Assembly: GCF_002954775.1 (NCBI RefSeq) | Contig: NZ_PJME01000056.1 | Coordinates: forward strand, 1-59,697 | Direction: 5' to 3' | DNA length: 59,697 nucleotides | From: Streptomyces geranii | Lineage (GTDB): Bacteria; Actinomycetota; Actinomycetes; Streptomycetales; Streptomycetaceae | Shown here: piece by piece, positions 16,421 to 25,118 of the stretch | Layout: the number at the start of each line of letters is the position of its first letter | Position numbering within the stretch: position 1 is the first letter of the stretch | Made by a program: the position numbers and the translations under genes | The notes under the pieces: model-generated | The model's database searches: none | The model's input: only the letters and a program-made list of their open reading frames with translations | Told to the model about the DNA's origin: nothing

Positions 16421-17425
16421 TCAGCCCTCCGCCGCGGGCTCCACGTCCCGCAGCAGCTGCCCGAAGGCCGCCTCGTCGACGACCGGTGTGCCGTACTGCC
16501 GGGCCTTGACGACCTTCGAGGTCATGGAGTCGGGGTCGTTGGTGACGAGCAGGCTGGTCAGCCGGGACAGGCTCGTCGCGACATGCAGGCCCGCCTCGAC
16601 GGCCCGGTCCTCCAGCAGGTCGCGCTCGACCGAGGTGTCCCCGGAGAACGCCACCCGCATGCCCTGCTTCAGCGGCCTGCCGTCCTCGTACCGCCCCGGA
16701 TTGGGGTACGGACACGCGGGCCGCTTCCGGGACGGCCGCCAACTGGTCGGCTGGTAGCCGCCGTAGCCCCCGGAGGCCTGCCGCCCGATCTGGGGCCGCG
16801 CGGCACCGGCGGTGGACGCCGACCACTCCGTGAGCGGCCGGCACTCCAGCAGCGGCAGCCGTACGCCGCTGCCGGCAGCCGCGTGCAGACTGGGCCGGAA
16901 CGCCTCGGCGAGCACACGCGCGTCGTCCAGCGCGTGGTGGGCGCGCTGCTGCACGACCCCGTAGTGCGCGGCCAGCGTCTCCAGCTTGTGGTTGGGCAGC
17001 GGCAGCCCCAACTCCTTGGACAGCGCGATGGTGCACAGCCGCTGCCGCACCGGCGCCTCGCGCTCCGCGCGCGCGTACTCCCGCGCGATCATCGACCAGT
17101 CGAAGACCGCGTTGTGCGCGACGAGCACCCGGTCGGCGAGCCGGGCCGCGAACTCCTCGGCGATCTCGACGAAGAGCGGGGCGCCCTCCAGTACGTCACT
17201 CGTCAGCCCGTGGATCCAGGTGGGCCCGGGATCCCGCTCCGGATTGACGGTCGTGTACCAGTGATCCTCGACCTCACCGCGCGCGTCGAGCCGGTAGACG
17301 GCCGCGGAGATTATCCGGTCGTCCCGGGACAGACCCGTGGTCTCGACGTCAACGACCGCGTATCCCTGGGGATATGCGGTCGGCCACGGGGTGGGGGGCT
17401 GCGTGGGCGTCAGGTCTTCGAGCAT
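16421..17425 (-). CDS. DEDDh 3'-5' exonuclease with C-terminal BRCT-like domain
   Basis: A 334-residue protein. The exonuclease domain (about 20-185) has motif I VVDVETTG, motif II VAHNAVFDWSMIARE and motif III HHALDDARVLAE, matching the DNA polymerase III epsilon / DnaQ class. A Pro/Gly-rich linker leads to a C-terminal region (MRVAFSGDTSVERDLLEDRA, SRLTSLLVTNDPDSMTSKV, KARQYGTPVVDEAAF) with the pattern of a BRCT domain. It is likely involved in DNA repair or end processing rather than replicative proofreading, because a separate polymerase subunit is expected elsewhere. ATG 17425 lies 8 bases after TATTCT and has no Shine-Dalgarno. Confidence 0.9.
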   Translation of the reverse strand: MLEDLTPTQPPTPWPTAYPQGYAVVDVETTGLSRDDRIISAAVYRLDARGEVEDHWYTTVNPERDPGPTWIHGLTSDVLEGAPLFVEIAEEFAARLADRVLVAHNAVFDWSMIAREYARAEREAPVRQRLCTIALSKELGLPLPNHKLETLAAHYGVVQQRAHHALDDARVLAEAFRPSLHAAAGSGVRLPLLECRPLTEWSASTAGAARPQIGRQASGGYGGYQPTSWRPSRKRPACPYPNPGRYEDGRPLKQGMRVAFSGDTSVERDLLEDRAVEAGLHVATSLSRLTSLLVTNDPDSMTSKVVKARQYGTPVVDEAAFGQLLRDVEPAAEG

Positions 17426-17568
17426 GGTGTCAGAGAATACGGGCCGCGACTGACACTCCGTCGGCCACCCGGTTGGTGGAGACCACCAACAAGCAAGCGC
17501 GTACTGCCTTGAATACTTGTCAGTAACAACGTCTATGCGCCACCCGCGAGCCGTCCTAACGTGCAGAC

Positions 17569-18447
17569 ATGCCCAACCTCCCCGACGTCGTGGCCTGGTC
17601 CATACCCGCCTTCGTGCTGCTCACGGTCATCGAGATGATCAGTGTCCGAATCCACCCTGACGAGGACGCCGCCGGGTACGACACCAAGGACGCCGTGACC
17701 AGTGTCGGGATGGGGCTGGGGAGTCTTCTCTTCGACTTCCTCTGGAAGATCCCGATCCTCGCCGTCTACACGGCGGTCCACGAACTCACCCCGCTCCGCG
17801 TGCCGGTGCTGTGGTGGACCGTCCCGCTGATGCTCCTCGCGCAGGACTTCTTCTACTACTGGTCCCACCGCGGACACCACGTCATCCGCATCCTGTGGGC
17901 CTGCCACGTGGTCCACCACTCCAGCCGGAAGTTCAACCTCACCACCGCCCTGCGCCAGCCCTGGACCACGCTCACCGTCTGGCCGTTCTACGTCCCTCTC
18001 GTCGCCCTCGGCGTGCACCCGGCGGCGCTCGCCTTCTGCTCCTCCGCGAACCTCGTCTACCAGTTCTGGATCCACACCGAGCGGATCGACCGCATGCCCC
18101 GCTGGTTCGAGTACGTCTTCAACACGCCCTCCCACCACCGCGTCCACCACGCCTCCCAAGGCGGCTATCTGGACCGCAACTTCGGCGGAATCCTGATCGT
18201 CTGGGACCGGCTCTTCGGCTCGTTCGTCGCGGAGACCGAGCGACCCGTCTATGGGTTGACGAAGAACATCAATACGTTCAACCCGGTCAAGGTCGCCACT
18301 CATGAGTACGTCGCGATCGTCAAGGACATCAAGGCGGCGGGCAGTTGGCGCGAGCGCGCCGGGCGGGTGTTCCGGGGGCCCGGCTGGCAGCCCGCGCCGG
18401 TACGGCAGGAGCAGCAGTCCACGGCCGAAGAGACAGTCGTCGCGTGA
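17569..18447 (+). CDS. Sterol desaturase / fatty acid hydroxylase family membrane protein
   Basis: A 292-residue multi-helix membrane protein carrying the di-iron histidine clusters: HRGHH, HVVHHS and HHRVHHAS. It belongs to the fatty acid hydroxylase superfamily; lipid hydroxylation or alkylglycerol-type oxygenation is plausible, the substrate is not evident. ATG 17569 lies exactly six bases after TAACGT, with no Shine-Dalgarno, so probably leaderless. Its stop overlaps the GTG of the next gene, encoding a lysoplasmalogenase. Pairing with an ether-lipid enzyme suggests a joint role in membrane lipid turnover. Confidence 0.88.
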   Translation: MPNLPDVVAWSIPAFVLLTVIEMISVRIHPDEDAAGYDTKDAVTSVGMGLGSLLFDFLWKIPILAVYTAVHELTPLRVPVLWWTVPLMLLAQDFFYYWSHRGHHVIRILWACHVVHHSSRKFNLTTALRQPWTTLTVWPFYVPLVALGVHPAALAFCSSANLVYQFWIHTERIDRMPRWFEYVFNTPSHHRVHHASQGGYLDRNFGGILIVWDRLFGSFVAETERPVYGLTKNINTFNPVKVATHEYVAIVKDIKAAGSWRERAGRVFRGPGWQPAPVRQEQQSTAEETVVA

Positions 18448-19151
18448 GCCGACCGTCCCGCGTTCTCCTGGCCGCCTTCGCCCTCGCCGCAGCCGCAGAC
18501 CTGACCTCCCTCGCGGTCGGCTCCGACACCGGCCACGCCCTCGCCAAGCCCCTCCTGATGCCCCTCCTCGCCGCCCACGCCCACCTGCGCGGCGCCCCCC
18601 GACTCCTCACCGCCGCCCTCCTCCTCGGCTGGGCGGGCGACGTCCTGCTCCTCTCCGACGCCGACCCGGCGTTCCTGACGGGCATGGCCTCCTTCGCGGC
18701 GGGCCACGTCTGCTACCTCGCCCTCTTCAGGACGTACGGCCCCGAGTCCCGCACACCGAACGGCACCCCACGCGCGCGTGCCGCCCGCCACAGCCTCGCC
18801 GCCGCCTACGCCCTGGCCCTGCTCGTCACCCTTGCCGTCCTCTGGCCGGGCCTGCCCGCCGAACTCCGCGCCCCCGTCGCCGGCTACAGCCTCCTGCTGA
18901 CCGGGATGGCGTACCGGGCCACCACCCTCGGCCTCCTCGCCGGTACCGGCGGCGCACTCTTCCTGCTCTCCGACACCCTCATCGCGACCGGCGTCGCGAA
19001 CCTGCCCCAGCTCCCCAACCCCGACCTCTGGATCATGCTCACCTACATCGCGGCCCAGTCGCTCCTGACGGCCGGAGTACTCGCGGCGGCGCCGAGAACC
19101 GCGACACACCCACCGGTCACGTCCAGCGGATCGGCACCGGCAGCGCGGTGA
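18444..19151 (+). CDS. Lysoplasmalogenase (YhhN/TMEM86 family)
   Basis: A 235-residue, eight-helix membrane protein. Family signatures include HALAKPLLMPLLAA near the N-terminus, LLLGWAGDVLLL and a late ALFLLSDTLIA segment. YhhN/TMEM86B proteins hydrolyse the vinyl-ether bond of lysoplasmalogens. GTG 18444 overlaps the upstream stop by 4 bases. The last ~11 codons (from about 19117) lie in a duplicated piece of the neighbouring copD gene read in antisense, so the C-terminal tail (TSSGSAPAAR) is an acquired extension. Confidence 0.85.
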   Translation: MSRPSRVLLAAFALAAAADLTSLAVGSDTGHALAKPLLMPLLAAHAHLRGAPRLLTAALLLGWAGDVLLLSDADPAFLTGMASFAAGHVCYLALFRTYGPESRTPNGTPRARAARHSLAAAYALALLVTLAVLWPGLPAELRAPVAGYSLLLTGMAYRATTLGLLAGTGGALFLLSDTLIATGVANLPQLPNPDLWIMLTYIAAQSLLTAGVLAAAPRTATHPPVTSSGSAPAAR

Positions 19152-19245
19152 GCGGCCCGGACACCGCGACCGCCGGGCCGAGGGCGACGGCTTCCGCGCG
19201 CGGGAGACGGGGCCGTCAGTGGGTCGGCCGCGCGGCGCGGGCGGC
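19115..19245. repeat. Partial duplicate of the copD 3' end
   Basis: Bases 19115-19245 align with 19279-19409 at a constant offset of 164 for the first ~50 bases, with scattered differences and small gaps afterwards. The second copy is the authentic 3' end of copD including its stop codon. The first copy is a remnant in which yhhN now terminates. The shared core includes GTCCAGCGGATCGGCACCGG. Confidence 0.85.
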
Positions 19246-19280
19246 AGTCGCGTTCCCGGTGTGAGTGGCGCCCCGCCCCG

Positions 19281-20309
19281 TCACGTCCAGCGGATCGGCA
19301 CCGGCAGCGCGGTGAGCAGCCCGGACACCGCGACCACCAGGCCCAGCGCGGCGACCTCCGCGCGCGCGGGGGACCACGCCGCCAGTGGGTCGGCCGCCCG
19401 GCGCAGCCGCAGCCGTGCCCACAGGGCGAGTACGGCGACGGCTGCCACGACGATCACCTTGGCGAGCAGCGTGCGGCCGTACGCCGTCGACGTCAGCTGC
19501 TCCAGGACCGTGTCCGCGGGCATCCGGCGCAGGGTGCTCCAGATGCCCGTCGCGGTGATCAGGGCGAGCAGAACGGCCGCCACGCGCGCGTAGAGGCCCA
19601 GCAAGGCCACGCGTGCCTCGCTCGCCGTCCCCCAGAGGGGCAACGTCCGCAGCACGTACAGCAGTCCGCCCACCCACAGCGCCGCGCACACGAGGTGCAC
19701 GAACGTCAGCGCCGAGCCGGTCAGCGGAGTCAGCTCCGGCGCCGGATGGGCCCGCAGCGCCTCCGCCACGGCCACCGCCGCCAACGGCCAGATCTGCAGG
19801 GCCGGGCGGGCCGACAGGGCGCACAGGCCCGCCACCGCGAACCCGTTGACCTCCAGCAGCGCGAGCTTGCCGTCCCGGGACTCGTACAGCCCGCCCACGT
19901 CGATCGCGGCCAGGCTGTGCGGCACGAGGTTGCCGGTCGACACGACCGAGGCGAGCCCCAGCGCGGCGACGAAACCGACCCCGGCCGCGTACGCCGCCCA
20001 GCTCCGCGCCCGCTCCTGCGGCACCCCGGGCAGCCGTGCGGCCAGCAGGCGCACGAACAGCTCGCCCACGGGGACGCACAGCGCGGCGAACAGCACCGTC
20101 CGCAGCAGCGCGATCCCGCCGACGCCGGGCGCGGCGGCCTCCCCGGTGCCGTCCAGCACGGCGGACGGGCCGAGCAGCGGTATCAGCGCGGCCAGGGCCA
20201 CCAGCACGAGCACGGCGACGGCCCGTCCGGTACCCGGGCGCCCGCTGCCGGGAGTTCTCGCGGACCCGTCCTCGTCGGACGTCCCGTCAGTCGGTCGTAT
20301 CAAGCCCAC
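19281..20309 (-). CDS. CopD-family copper resistance/transport membrane protein
   Basis: About 342 residues with roughly eight or nine transmembrane helices. The CopD domain signature is at ALTFVHLVCAALWVGGLLYV and in the following YARVAAVLLALITATGIWSTL. The final helices YGRTLLAKVIVVAAVAVLAL and the ending PVPIRWT complete the fold. CopD proteins are associated with copper uptake or resistance; no CopC partner is encoded next to it. GTG 20309 is chosen for a GAGG 9-12 bases upstream; an in-frame ATG at 20384 would add 25 non-hydrophobic residues. The gene is convergent with yhhN. Confidence 0.85.
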   Translation of the reverse strand: MGLIRPTDGTSDEDGSARTPGSGRPGTGRAVAVLVLVALAALIPLLGPSAVLDGTGEAAAPGVGGIALLRTVLFAALCVPVGELFVRLLAARLPGVPQERARSWAAYAAGVGFVAALGLASVVSTGNLVPHSLAAIDVGGLYESRDGKLALLEVNGFAVAGLCALSARPALQIWPLAAVAVAEALRAHPAPELTPLTGSALTFVHLVCAALWVGGLLYVLRTLPLWGTASEARVALLGLYARVAAVLLALITATGIWSTLRRMPADTVLEQLTSTAYGRTLLAKVIVVAAVAVLALWARLRLRRAADPLAAWSPARAEVAALGLVVAVSGLLTALPVPIRWT

Positions 20310-20396
20310 CCCAAGATCCTCACCAGCCGTCGGTACGTCTCCGGTCGCCCGGCGACCCACCCCGGCACCCCTCCCCAAGGGCACGCGGTGATTATC

Positions 20397-21848
20397 TCAA
20401 TACATCCAGCGCGCCCGATCCGTTCCCCAGATCCCGGGAGGCCGCGCCCAGTCGACCGGCCCACCCGCGAAGGAGACCGGCGACAGCGCGTACCGCAGCC
20501 GCCCCAGCGGACTGTCCCGCTCGGCCAGCCACGCCTCCGGCCCGTCGTACCCGTCGAGCCCGGCAATCCCGTCGTATGACCCGTACCCGTCGTCCACGGG
20601 GTGGTCCACCGGCGCCCCCTGCCCCTTCCCCCGCCTCTGTCCTTGCCCCCGCTCCGCCCCGCTCAGCAGCCACCCCGCAGTCCGAGCCAGCGCCAGCCGT
20701 ACGAACCGGCTGCCGCCCTCCCGCGCCTGCTCGCTCAGCGCCCGCAGCACCCCCGCCGCCAGCAGATACCCGGTGCCGTGATCCAGCGCCTGCGCGGGCA
20801 GCGCGCCCGGCTCCGCCACCGACCCCTCGATCGCCGCGATGCCCGTGGCGACCTGCACCAGGCTGTCGAAGCCCCGCCGCACGCCCCAGGGCCCGTACGC
20901 GCCCCACGCCGACAACTGCGCCACGACCACCCCTGGCCTGCGCTCGGCCAGCGCCTCGGGGGAGAGGCCGAAGCGGTCCAGGGCGCCGGGCCGGTACCCG
21001 GTGACGACCACGTCCGCTTCGGCCAGCAGCTCCTCGAAGGCACGCCGGTCGGCCGCCAGGTCCAGCAGCGCCGACCGCTTCCCGAAGCCCGTGTCGGCGT
21101 GCTGGTCCGGGAGTTCGGGCAGCTGCGGCGCGTCCACGCGCAGGACGTCCGCGCCGAGCAGGGCGAGGGTGCGGGTGGCTACCGGTCCCGCGATGACCCG
21201 GGTCAGGTCCAGGACCCGGATCCCGGCGGCGGGCAGCAGGGGAGCGGTGCCGGTCGGCGCGAGCACGCGCGCGGGTGCCGAGTCCAGGCGCCCGCGCTCC
21301 ACCAGGGGGCGGGCCGCCACCGCGGCCCCCTGCTCGTGCGCGGCCCACTCCTTCGCCGTACGCAGTGCCACGGCGAGGCCCCCTGCCGCGTACACGCTCT
21401 CCTCGGCCTCCGCGGAGGTGCGTTCGGCGAGGGCGGCGGCTACGGACGCCGGGTCCTCGGACACGCCAAGGGCCGCGAGCAGACGGGCCCGGTGGTGCGG
21501 GTAGTTGGCGTGCGTGCGCACCCAGCCGTCCGCCGTCCGCCAGAAGCGCGACAAGGGCGCGAACGTGACCGGAGCCCGCCCGTCGACCAGCAGATGCCGT
21601 TCGCTGACGAGAGCGGTGGCGACCGCGCCGTCGTCCAGGTGAACCTCGGGCACCTCCGGCAGCCCGGCCCGCAGTGCGCCCAGTTCGGCGGCGGCCAGCG
21701 CGCAGGAGCCGACGCAGGCCCGCGCCAGCTCCCGTACCGGGAGACGGGACGCGAGCACTCCGGTGCGTACGACGGGGGAGACCCGGGCGGCGAGCGAGGG
21801 GTCACCGCCCAGCGCGGACCAGATGTATTCCGTGCTCAACACAGTCAT
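20397..21848 (-). CDS. CoA transferase family III (CaiB/BaiF) protein
   Basis: 483 residues. The family III core is seen from IRVLDLTRVIAGPVATRTLA and LGADVLRVDAPQ through to RFVRLALARTAGW. The canonical catalytic Asp is expected within the segment near SALLDLAADRRAF. The N-terminal half is a second, more degenerate domain of the same class, so this is a fused or elongated member. Such enzymes transfer CoA between organic acids; the substrate is unknown. ATG 21848 starts a frame preceded by two AT-rich palindromes at 21874-21910. It ends 12 bases upstream of the copD annotated region, and the two genes could be cotranscribed. Confidence 0.82.
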   Translation of the reverse strand: MTVLSTEYIWSALGGDPSLAARVSPVVRTGVLASRLPVRELARACVGSCALAAAELGALRAGLPEVPEVHLDDGAVATALVSERHLLVDGRAPVTFAPLSRFWRTADGWVRTHANYPHHRARLLAALGVSEDPASVAAALAERTSAEAEESVYAAGGLAVALRTAKEWAAHEQGAAVAARPLVERGRLDSAPARVLAPTGTAPLLPAAGIRVLDLTRVIAGPVATRTLALLGADVLRVDAPQLPELPDQHADTGFGKRSALLDLAADRRAFEELLAEADVVVTGYRPGALDRFGLSPEALAERRPGVVVAQLSAWGAYGPWGVRRGFDSLVQVATGIAAIEGSVAEPGALPAQALDHGTGYLLAAGVLRALSEQAREGGSRFVRLALARTAGWLLSGAERGQGQRRGKGQGAPVDHPVDDGYGSYDGIAGLDGYDGPEAWLAERDSPLGRLRYALSPVSFAGGPVDWARPPGIWGTDRARWMY

Positions 21849-21873
21849 ACGGTCACTATGCCGTGTGTACTGA

Positions 21874-21910
21874 ATCAATATATTGATCGAATCAACGCAT
21901 TCAATGCGTT
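21874..21910 (-). promoter_or_regulatory. Two adjacent palindromes upstream of the CoA transferase gene
   Basis: ATCAATATATTGAT (21874-21887) is a perfect 14-bp palindrome, and AACGCATT-C-AATGCGTT (21894-21910) is an 8-bp inverted repeat with a single-base spacer. They lie 26-62 bases before the ATG of the minus-strand gene in unusually AT-rich DNA. They look like operator sites for a dimeric regulator; the regulator is unknown and no regulator gene adjoins. Confidence 0.6.
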
Positions 21911-21919
21911 CAACGCAGC

Positions 21920-21948
21920 GGGCCGGACGGATCAATACCGTCCGGCCC
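21920..21948 (-). terminator. Terminator of the first S8 peptidase gene
   Basis: GGGCCGGACGG (21920-21930) pairs perfectly with CCGTCCGGCCC (21938-21948) around a 7-nt loop, 25 bases past the stop of the minus-strand protease gene. Confidence 0.85.
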
Positions 21949-21972
21949 ACCATTGAAAAGGATCTACTGGAT

Positions 21973-23499
21973 CTACTTCGTCACGGCGTCCAGTGCGTCC
22001 GCTACACCATGTCCATAGAACCCGTTGTAGTTCTTCGGACCCTCGCACACCGCGTCGACCTTGCCGTCACCGTTGATGTCGTACGGGTCCGTGCACGCCG
22101 TGGCGTCCGCCTCGGCGTACAGCAGCGCCTTCACCAGGCGGGCCGAGGCGTGCGGGTGCGTCGACTTGATCAACGCGGCCACGCCCGCGACATGCGGGCT
22201 CGCCATCGACGTACCGGCCATGTAGCCCCAGGTGCCGCCGGGCAGCGGGCCGAGGATCAGACCGCTGGTGGCCGGCGGGGCCGGGGTCTGGTAGCGGGTC
22301 GAGTCGCCGCCGGGGGCGGCTATGTCGATCACGCCCAGGCCGTGGTTGGAGAACGAGGACTTGATGCCCTTGGCGCCGGTCGAGGCGACCGTCACCACGC
22401 CGGGGAGCTGGGTCGGGATGTCGTAGCACTCGGACGGGTCGATGACCCGGTCCGACGGCGTCGCGTCGTTCGGGGAGACCGGGTCGGTGATCTCGTCGGC
22501 CGCGAGGTCGTAGTTCTCGTTGCCGGCCGCCGCGACATTGACGACGCCCTTGCGCTCCGCGTACTGCGACGCGCGCGTGATGGCATCGACCAGGGCCTTC
22601 TGGTCCGGGTCGTTCTTGCAGTTGAAGTACCAGGGGTCCGTGTAATAGCTGTTGTTCGTGACGTCCACGCCGTGCTCGGCCGCCCACACGAAGCCGCAGA
22701 CGACGGCCTCCGTGTAGAAGTAGCCGGCCGTGGTCGACACCTTGATGCCGGACACCTTGACGCCCGGCGCGACGCCCGTGACGCCGATGCCGTTCTTCGC
22801 GGCGGCGATCTCACCGGCGACGTGCGTGCCGTGCGGGCTCTCGCCCGTGGTCGGCCGCCAGGCACCGTCCGTGGTGTCGGGCTTGCCCGTCACACAGTTG
22901 ACGGAGGCCTTGCGGTCGAAGTTCGGCGCGATGTCGGGGTGCGTGTCGTCGACGCCGGTGTCGATCACGGCGACGGTCACCTTGGAGCTGCCCAGCGACT
23001 TCTCGTGCGCCTTGTCCGCCTTGATGGCGGGCAGGTCCCACTGCAGGGGCTCCAGCGGGTCCTGGGTCGCGGTGGCGTCCGCGGTGGCGCTCGCGACCTC
23101 GGCGGCGGAGAGCACCTTCGGGGTGCCCACGTCGGTGGTCGACTGCGCGGGCAGCGGCGCGTTGCGCGTGTTGCCGGCCGACTGCACGCCGTGCACCTTG
23201 CGGATGACCTTGGCGAAGTCGGGGTTCGCCGAGTGGACGACGACCACGCCGATCCGGTCGTACGACGTCACGATCGTGCCGCCGGCCCCGGCGATGGCCT
23301 TCTTCAGGTACCGGGAGGAGCCGAGCCCGGGAAACGTGTTGACCACATAGCTGAGCGAGGGCCCGTCGGCCGTGACGGCGGCGGGCGCGGCGTCGGCCGC
23401 CACGGCGTCGATGTTCGGCAGGAAGGCGAACGCCGTCGCGAGGGCCATACCGAGCGGGACTACCACGGCACGCCGGGAGCGCGGGTGAGGCGCTGTCAT
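21973..23499 (-). CDS. Secreted S8 family serine peptidase (subtilase), copy 1
   Basis: A 508-residue preproenzyme. A twin-Arg-like basic start (PHPRSRRA) and hydrophobic segment ending VAADAA form a signal peptide. A propeptide of the inhibitor I9 kind follows (SYVVNTFPG, IGVVVVHSANPDF). Catalytic residues are Asp180 in VIDTGVDDTHPD, His223 in HGTHVAG, oxyanion Asn327 in AAAGNEN and Ser431 in GTSMASPHVAG. A short calcium-binding-like DINGDGKVD lies near the C-terminus. ATG 23499 has GGAG 7 bases upstream. It shares its whole layout with the next gene, clearly a tandem duplicate. Confidence 0.93.
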   Translation of the reverse strand: MTAPHPRSRRAVVVPLGMALATAFAFLPNIDAVAADAAPAAVTADGPSLSYVVNTFPGLGSSRYLKKAIAGAGGTIVTSYDRIGVVVVHSANPDFAKVIRKVHGVQSAGNTRNAPLPAQSTTDVGTPKVLSAAEVASATADATATQDPLEPLQWDLPAIKADKAHEKSLGSSKVTVAVIDTGVDDTHPDIAPNFDRKASVNCVTGKPDTTDGAWRPTTGESPHGTHVAGEIAAAKNGIGVTGVAPGVKVSGIKVSTTAGYFYTEAVVCGFVWAAEHGVDVTNNSYYTDPWYFNCKNDPDQKALVDAITRASQYAERKGVVNVAAAGNENYDLAADEITDPVSPNDATPSDRVIDPSECYDIPTQLPGVVTVASTGAKGIKSSFSNHGLGVIDIAAPGGDSTRYQTPAPPATSGLILGPLPGGTWGYMAGTSMASPHVAGVAALIKSTHPHASARLVKALLYAEADATACTDPYDINGDGKVDAVCEGPKNYNGFYGHGVADALDAVTK

Positions 23500-23525
23500 A
23501 AAGGTCTCCAGTTCCTTCGTTCGTG

Positions 23526-23561
23526 GGACGTACGGAACGTGCGGGATGTGCGGGACGTACG
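23526..23561. repeat. Four imperfect 9-bp tandem repeats in the protease leader
   Basis: Units GGACGTACG, GAACGTGCG, GGATGTGCG and GGACGTACG run from 23526 to 23561, immediately upstream of the copy-1 protease Shine-Dalgarno on the minus strand. They lie in the 86-base space between the two proteases. Function unknown. Confidence 0.8.
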
Positions 23562-23585
23562 GGAGGACTCGGAAAAACGCGTGGG

Positions 23586-25118
23586 CTACTTGACCGCGCG
23601 CAGCGCGTCGACGATTCCGAACCCGAAGAATCCGTTGACCCGTTCGCCGCCCTGGCACACCGCGTCCTGCGTGCCGTCACCGTCCTGGTCGTACGACTCG
23701 GGGCAGCCCGGGTTGTTCGCCTGGGCCTTGAGCAGCCGCTGCAGCTGGGCCGGGGTCGCCCACGGGTGCTTCGACTTCAGCAGCGCGGCGACACCCGCGG
23801 CGTGCGGCGAGGCCATCGAGGTGCCCTGGAGGAAGGCGTACGCGCTGTTCGGCATGGTGGACAGGATGCGACCGTCCTTCGACGGCGTGTCCGGTATCTG
23901 GTAGCGACGGTCGCCGCCCGGCGCCGCGATGTCGATGACGCCGTTGCCGTAGGTGGAGTAGTACGACTTGACGCTGTTGACGCCCGTGGCGCTCACTGTG
24001 ACGACACCCGGGAGCTGGGTCGGCACGTCGAAGCACTCGTGCGGGTCGATCGTGCGGGTGACCGGCGTCGAGTCGTCGGGGCTGGAGTCGTCGACGATCG
24101 CGTCCGAGGCCAGGTCGTGCGAGGAGTTGCCCGCCGACGCGAGGTTGAGCGTGCCCTTCTTCGTCGCGTACAGCTGTGCCCTGTTGACCGCGTCAACAAT
24201 GGCCCGCTGATCGGGGTCGTCCACACAGTTGTACAGCCATGGATCAACGTAGTAGCTGTTGTTCGTGATCTCGACGCCGTGGTCGGCGGCGAACACGAAG
24301 GCGCACACCACGCTCTCCGGGTAGAAGAGCCCGTTGTCCGGGTCGCTCACCTTGATCCCGGAGACCTTCACACCGGGCGCGACCCCGGCCACCCCGACGC
24401 CGTTGCGGGCGGCGGCGATCTCACCGGCGACATGGGTGCCGTGGTAGTCGGCGGCGGTGTACGGGCGCCAGGCACCCGCGCTGGTGTCCGCGACGCCGCC
24501 GACGCAGTTCGCCGACTGGGCCGCGGAGAAGTTCGGGGCGAGGTCGGGGTGGGTGTCGTCGACGCCGGTGTCGATCACAGCGACGGTGACCTTGCGGCTG
24601 CCCGGGTTGATCTTGGCGGCCTTGTCGGCGCCGATCGCCCGCAGGTCCCACTGGTCGGCTTCGAGGGGCTCGCTCTCGGGGGTCTTCGCCGACGCGGCCT
24701 CGACCTTGGCCGCCTCCGCGGCCGTCAGATAGTCCGCCGCACCCTCGTCGGTCGTCCCGGCGGCCACCAGCGGCGTGGTCCGCGTGGCACCCGCGGACCG
24801 CACCCCGCGCGCGGCGCGGATCTCCGCCCCGAAGGAGGGGTTCGCGGAGTGGACGACGATCACACCGATCTTGGCGTACGTGATCACGACGGTCCCGCCG
24901 GCCGCGGAGATCGCCTTTGTCACGGTCCCGATCGTGTGACGGTCGGTGCTCTTGGTGTTGACGACGTACGCGAGGTTCGGACCGTCCGCGGCAGCCACCG
25001 CGGAGGCGGCCGGCTCGGCCGCCGACGCGGTCATGGGCAGGAAGCCGAGGGAGGCGGTGAGGGACAGCACGACAGGCACCGCGAGGGCGAGCCGACGTCT
25101 GGAGCGCAGATGAGCCAT
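23586..25118 (-). CDS. Secreted S8 family serine peptidase (subtilase), copy 2
   Basis: A 510-residue paralogue of the downstream gene. Signal peptide: RSRRRLALAVPVVLSLTASL with an Ala-rich cleavage region near residue 34. An I9-like propeptide comes next (AYVVNTKSTD, VIVVHSANPSF). Catalytic Asp183 (VIDTGVDDTHPD), His226 (HGTHVAG), oxyanion Asn331 (ASAGNSS) and Ser434 (GTSMASPHAAG) are all present. A DQDGDGTQD calcium-like loop is near the end. The two proteases differ in the propeptide and substrate-loop regions, so they may have divided roles in hyphal protein turnover. It is upstream of copy 1; the 86-base spacer has no strong hairpin, so cotranscription is possible. Confidence 0.93.
   Translation of the reverse strand: MAHLRSRRRLALAVPVVLSLTASLGFLPMTASAAEPAASAVAAADGPNLAYVVNTKSTDRHTIGTVTKAISAAGGTVVITYAKIGVIVVHSANPSFGAEIRAARGVRSAGATRTTPLVAAGTTDEGAADYLTAAEAAKVEAASAKTPESEPLEADQWDLRAIGADKAAKINPGSRKVTVAVIDTGVDDTHPDLAPNFSAAQSANCVGGVADTSAGAWRPYTAADYHGTHVAGEIAAARNGVGVAGVAPGVKVSGIKVSDPDNGLFYPESVVCAFVFAADHGVEITNNSYYVDPWLYNCVDDPDQRAIVDAVNRAQLYATKKGTLNLASAGNSSHDLASDAIVDDSSPDDSTPVTRTIDPHECFDVPTQLPGVVTVSATGVNSVKSYYSTYGNGVIDIAAPGGDRRYQIPDTPSKDGRILSTMPNSAYAFLQGTSMASPHAAGVAALLKSKHPWATPAQLQRLLKAQANNPGCPESYDQDGDGTQDAVCQGGERVNGFFGFGIVDALRAVK

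Noticed and set aside
20601..21956. Long plus-strand frame opposite the CoA transferase gene
   Set aside because: No family motif and an amino-acid makeup typical of antisense GC-rich frames.
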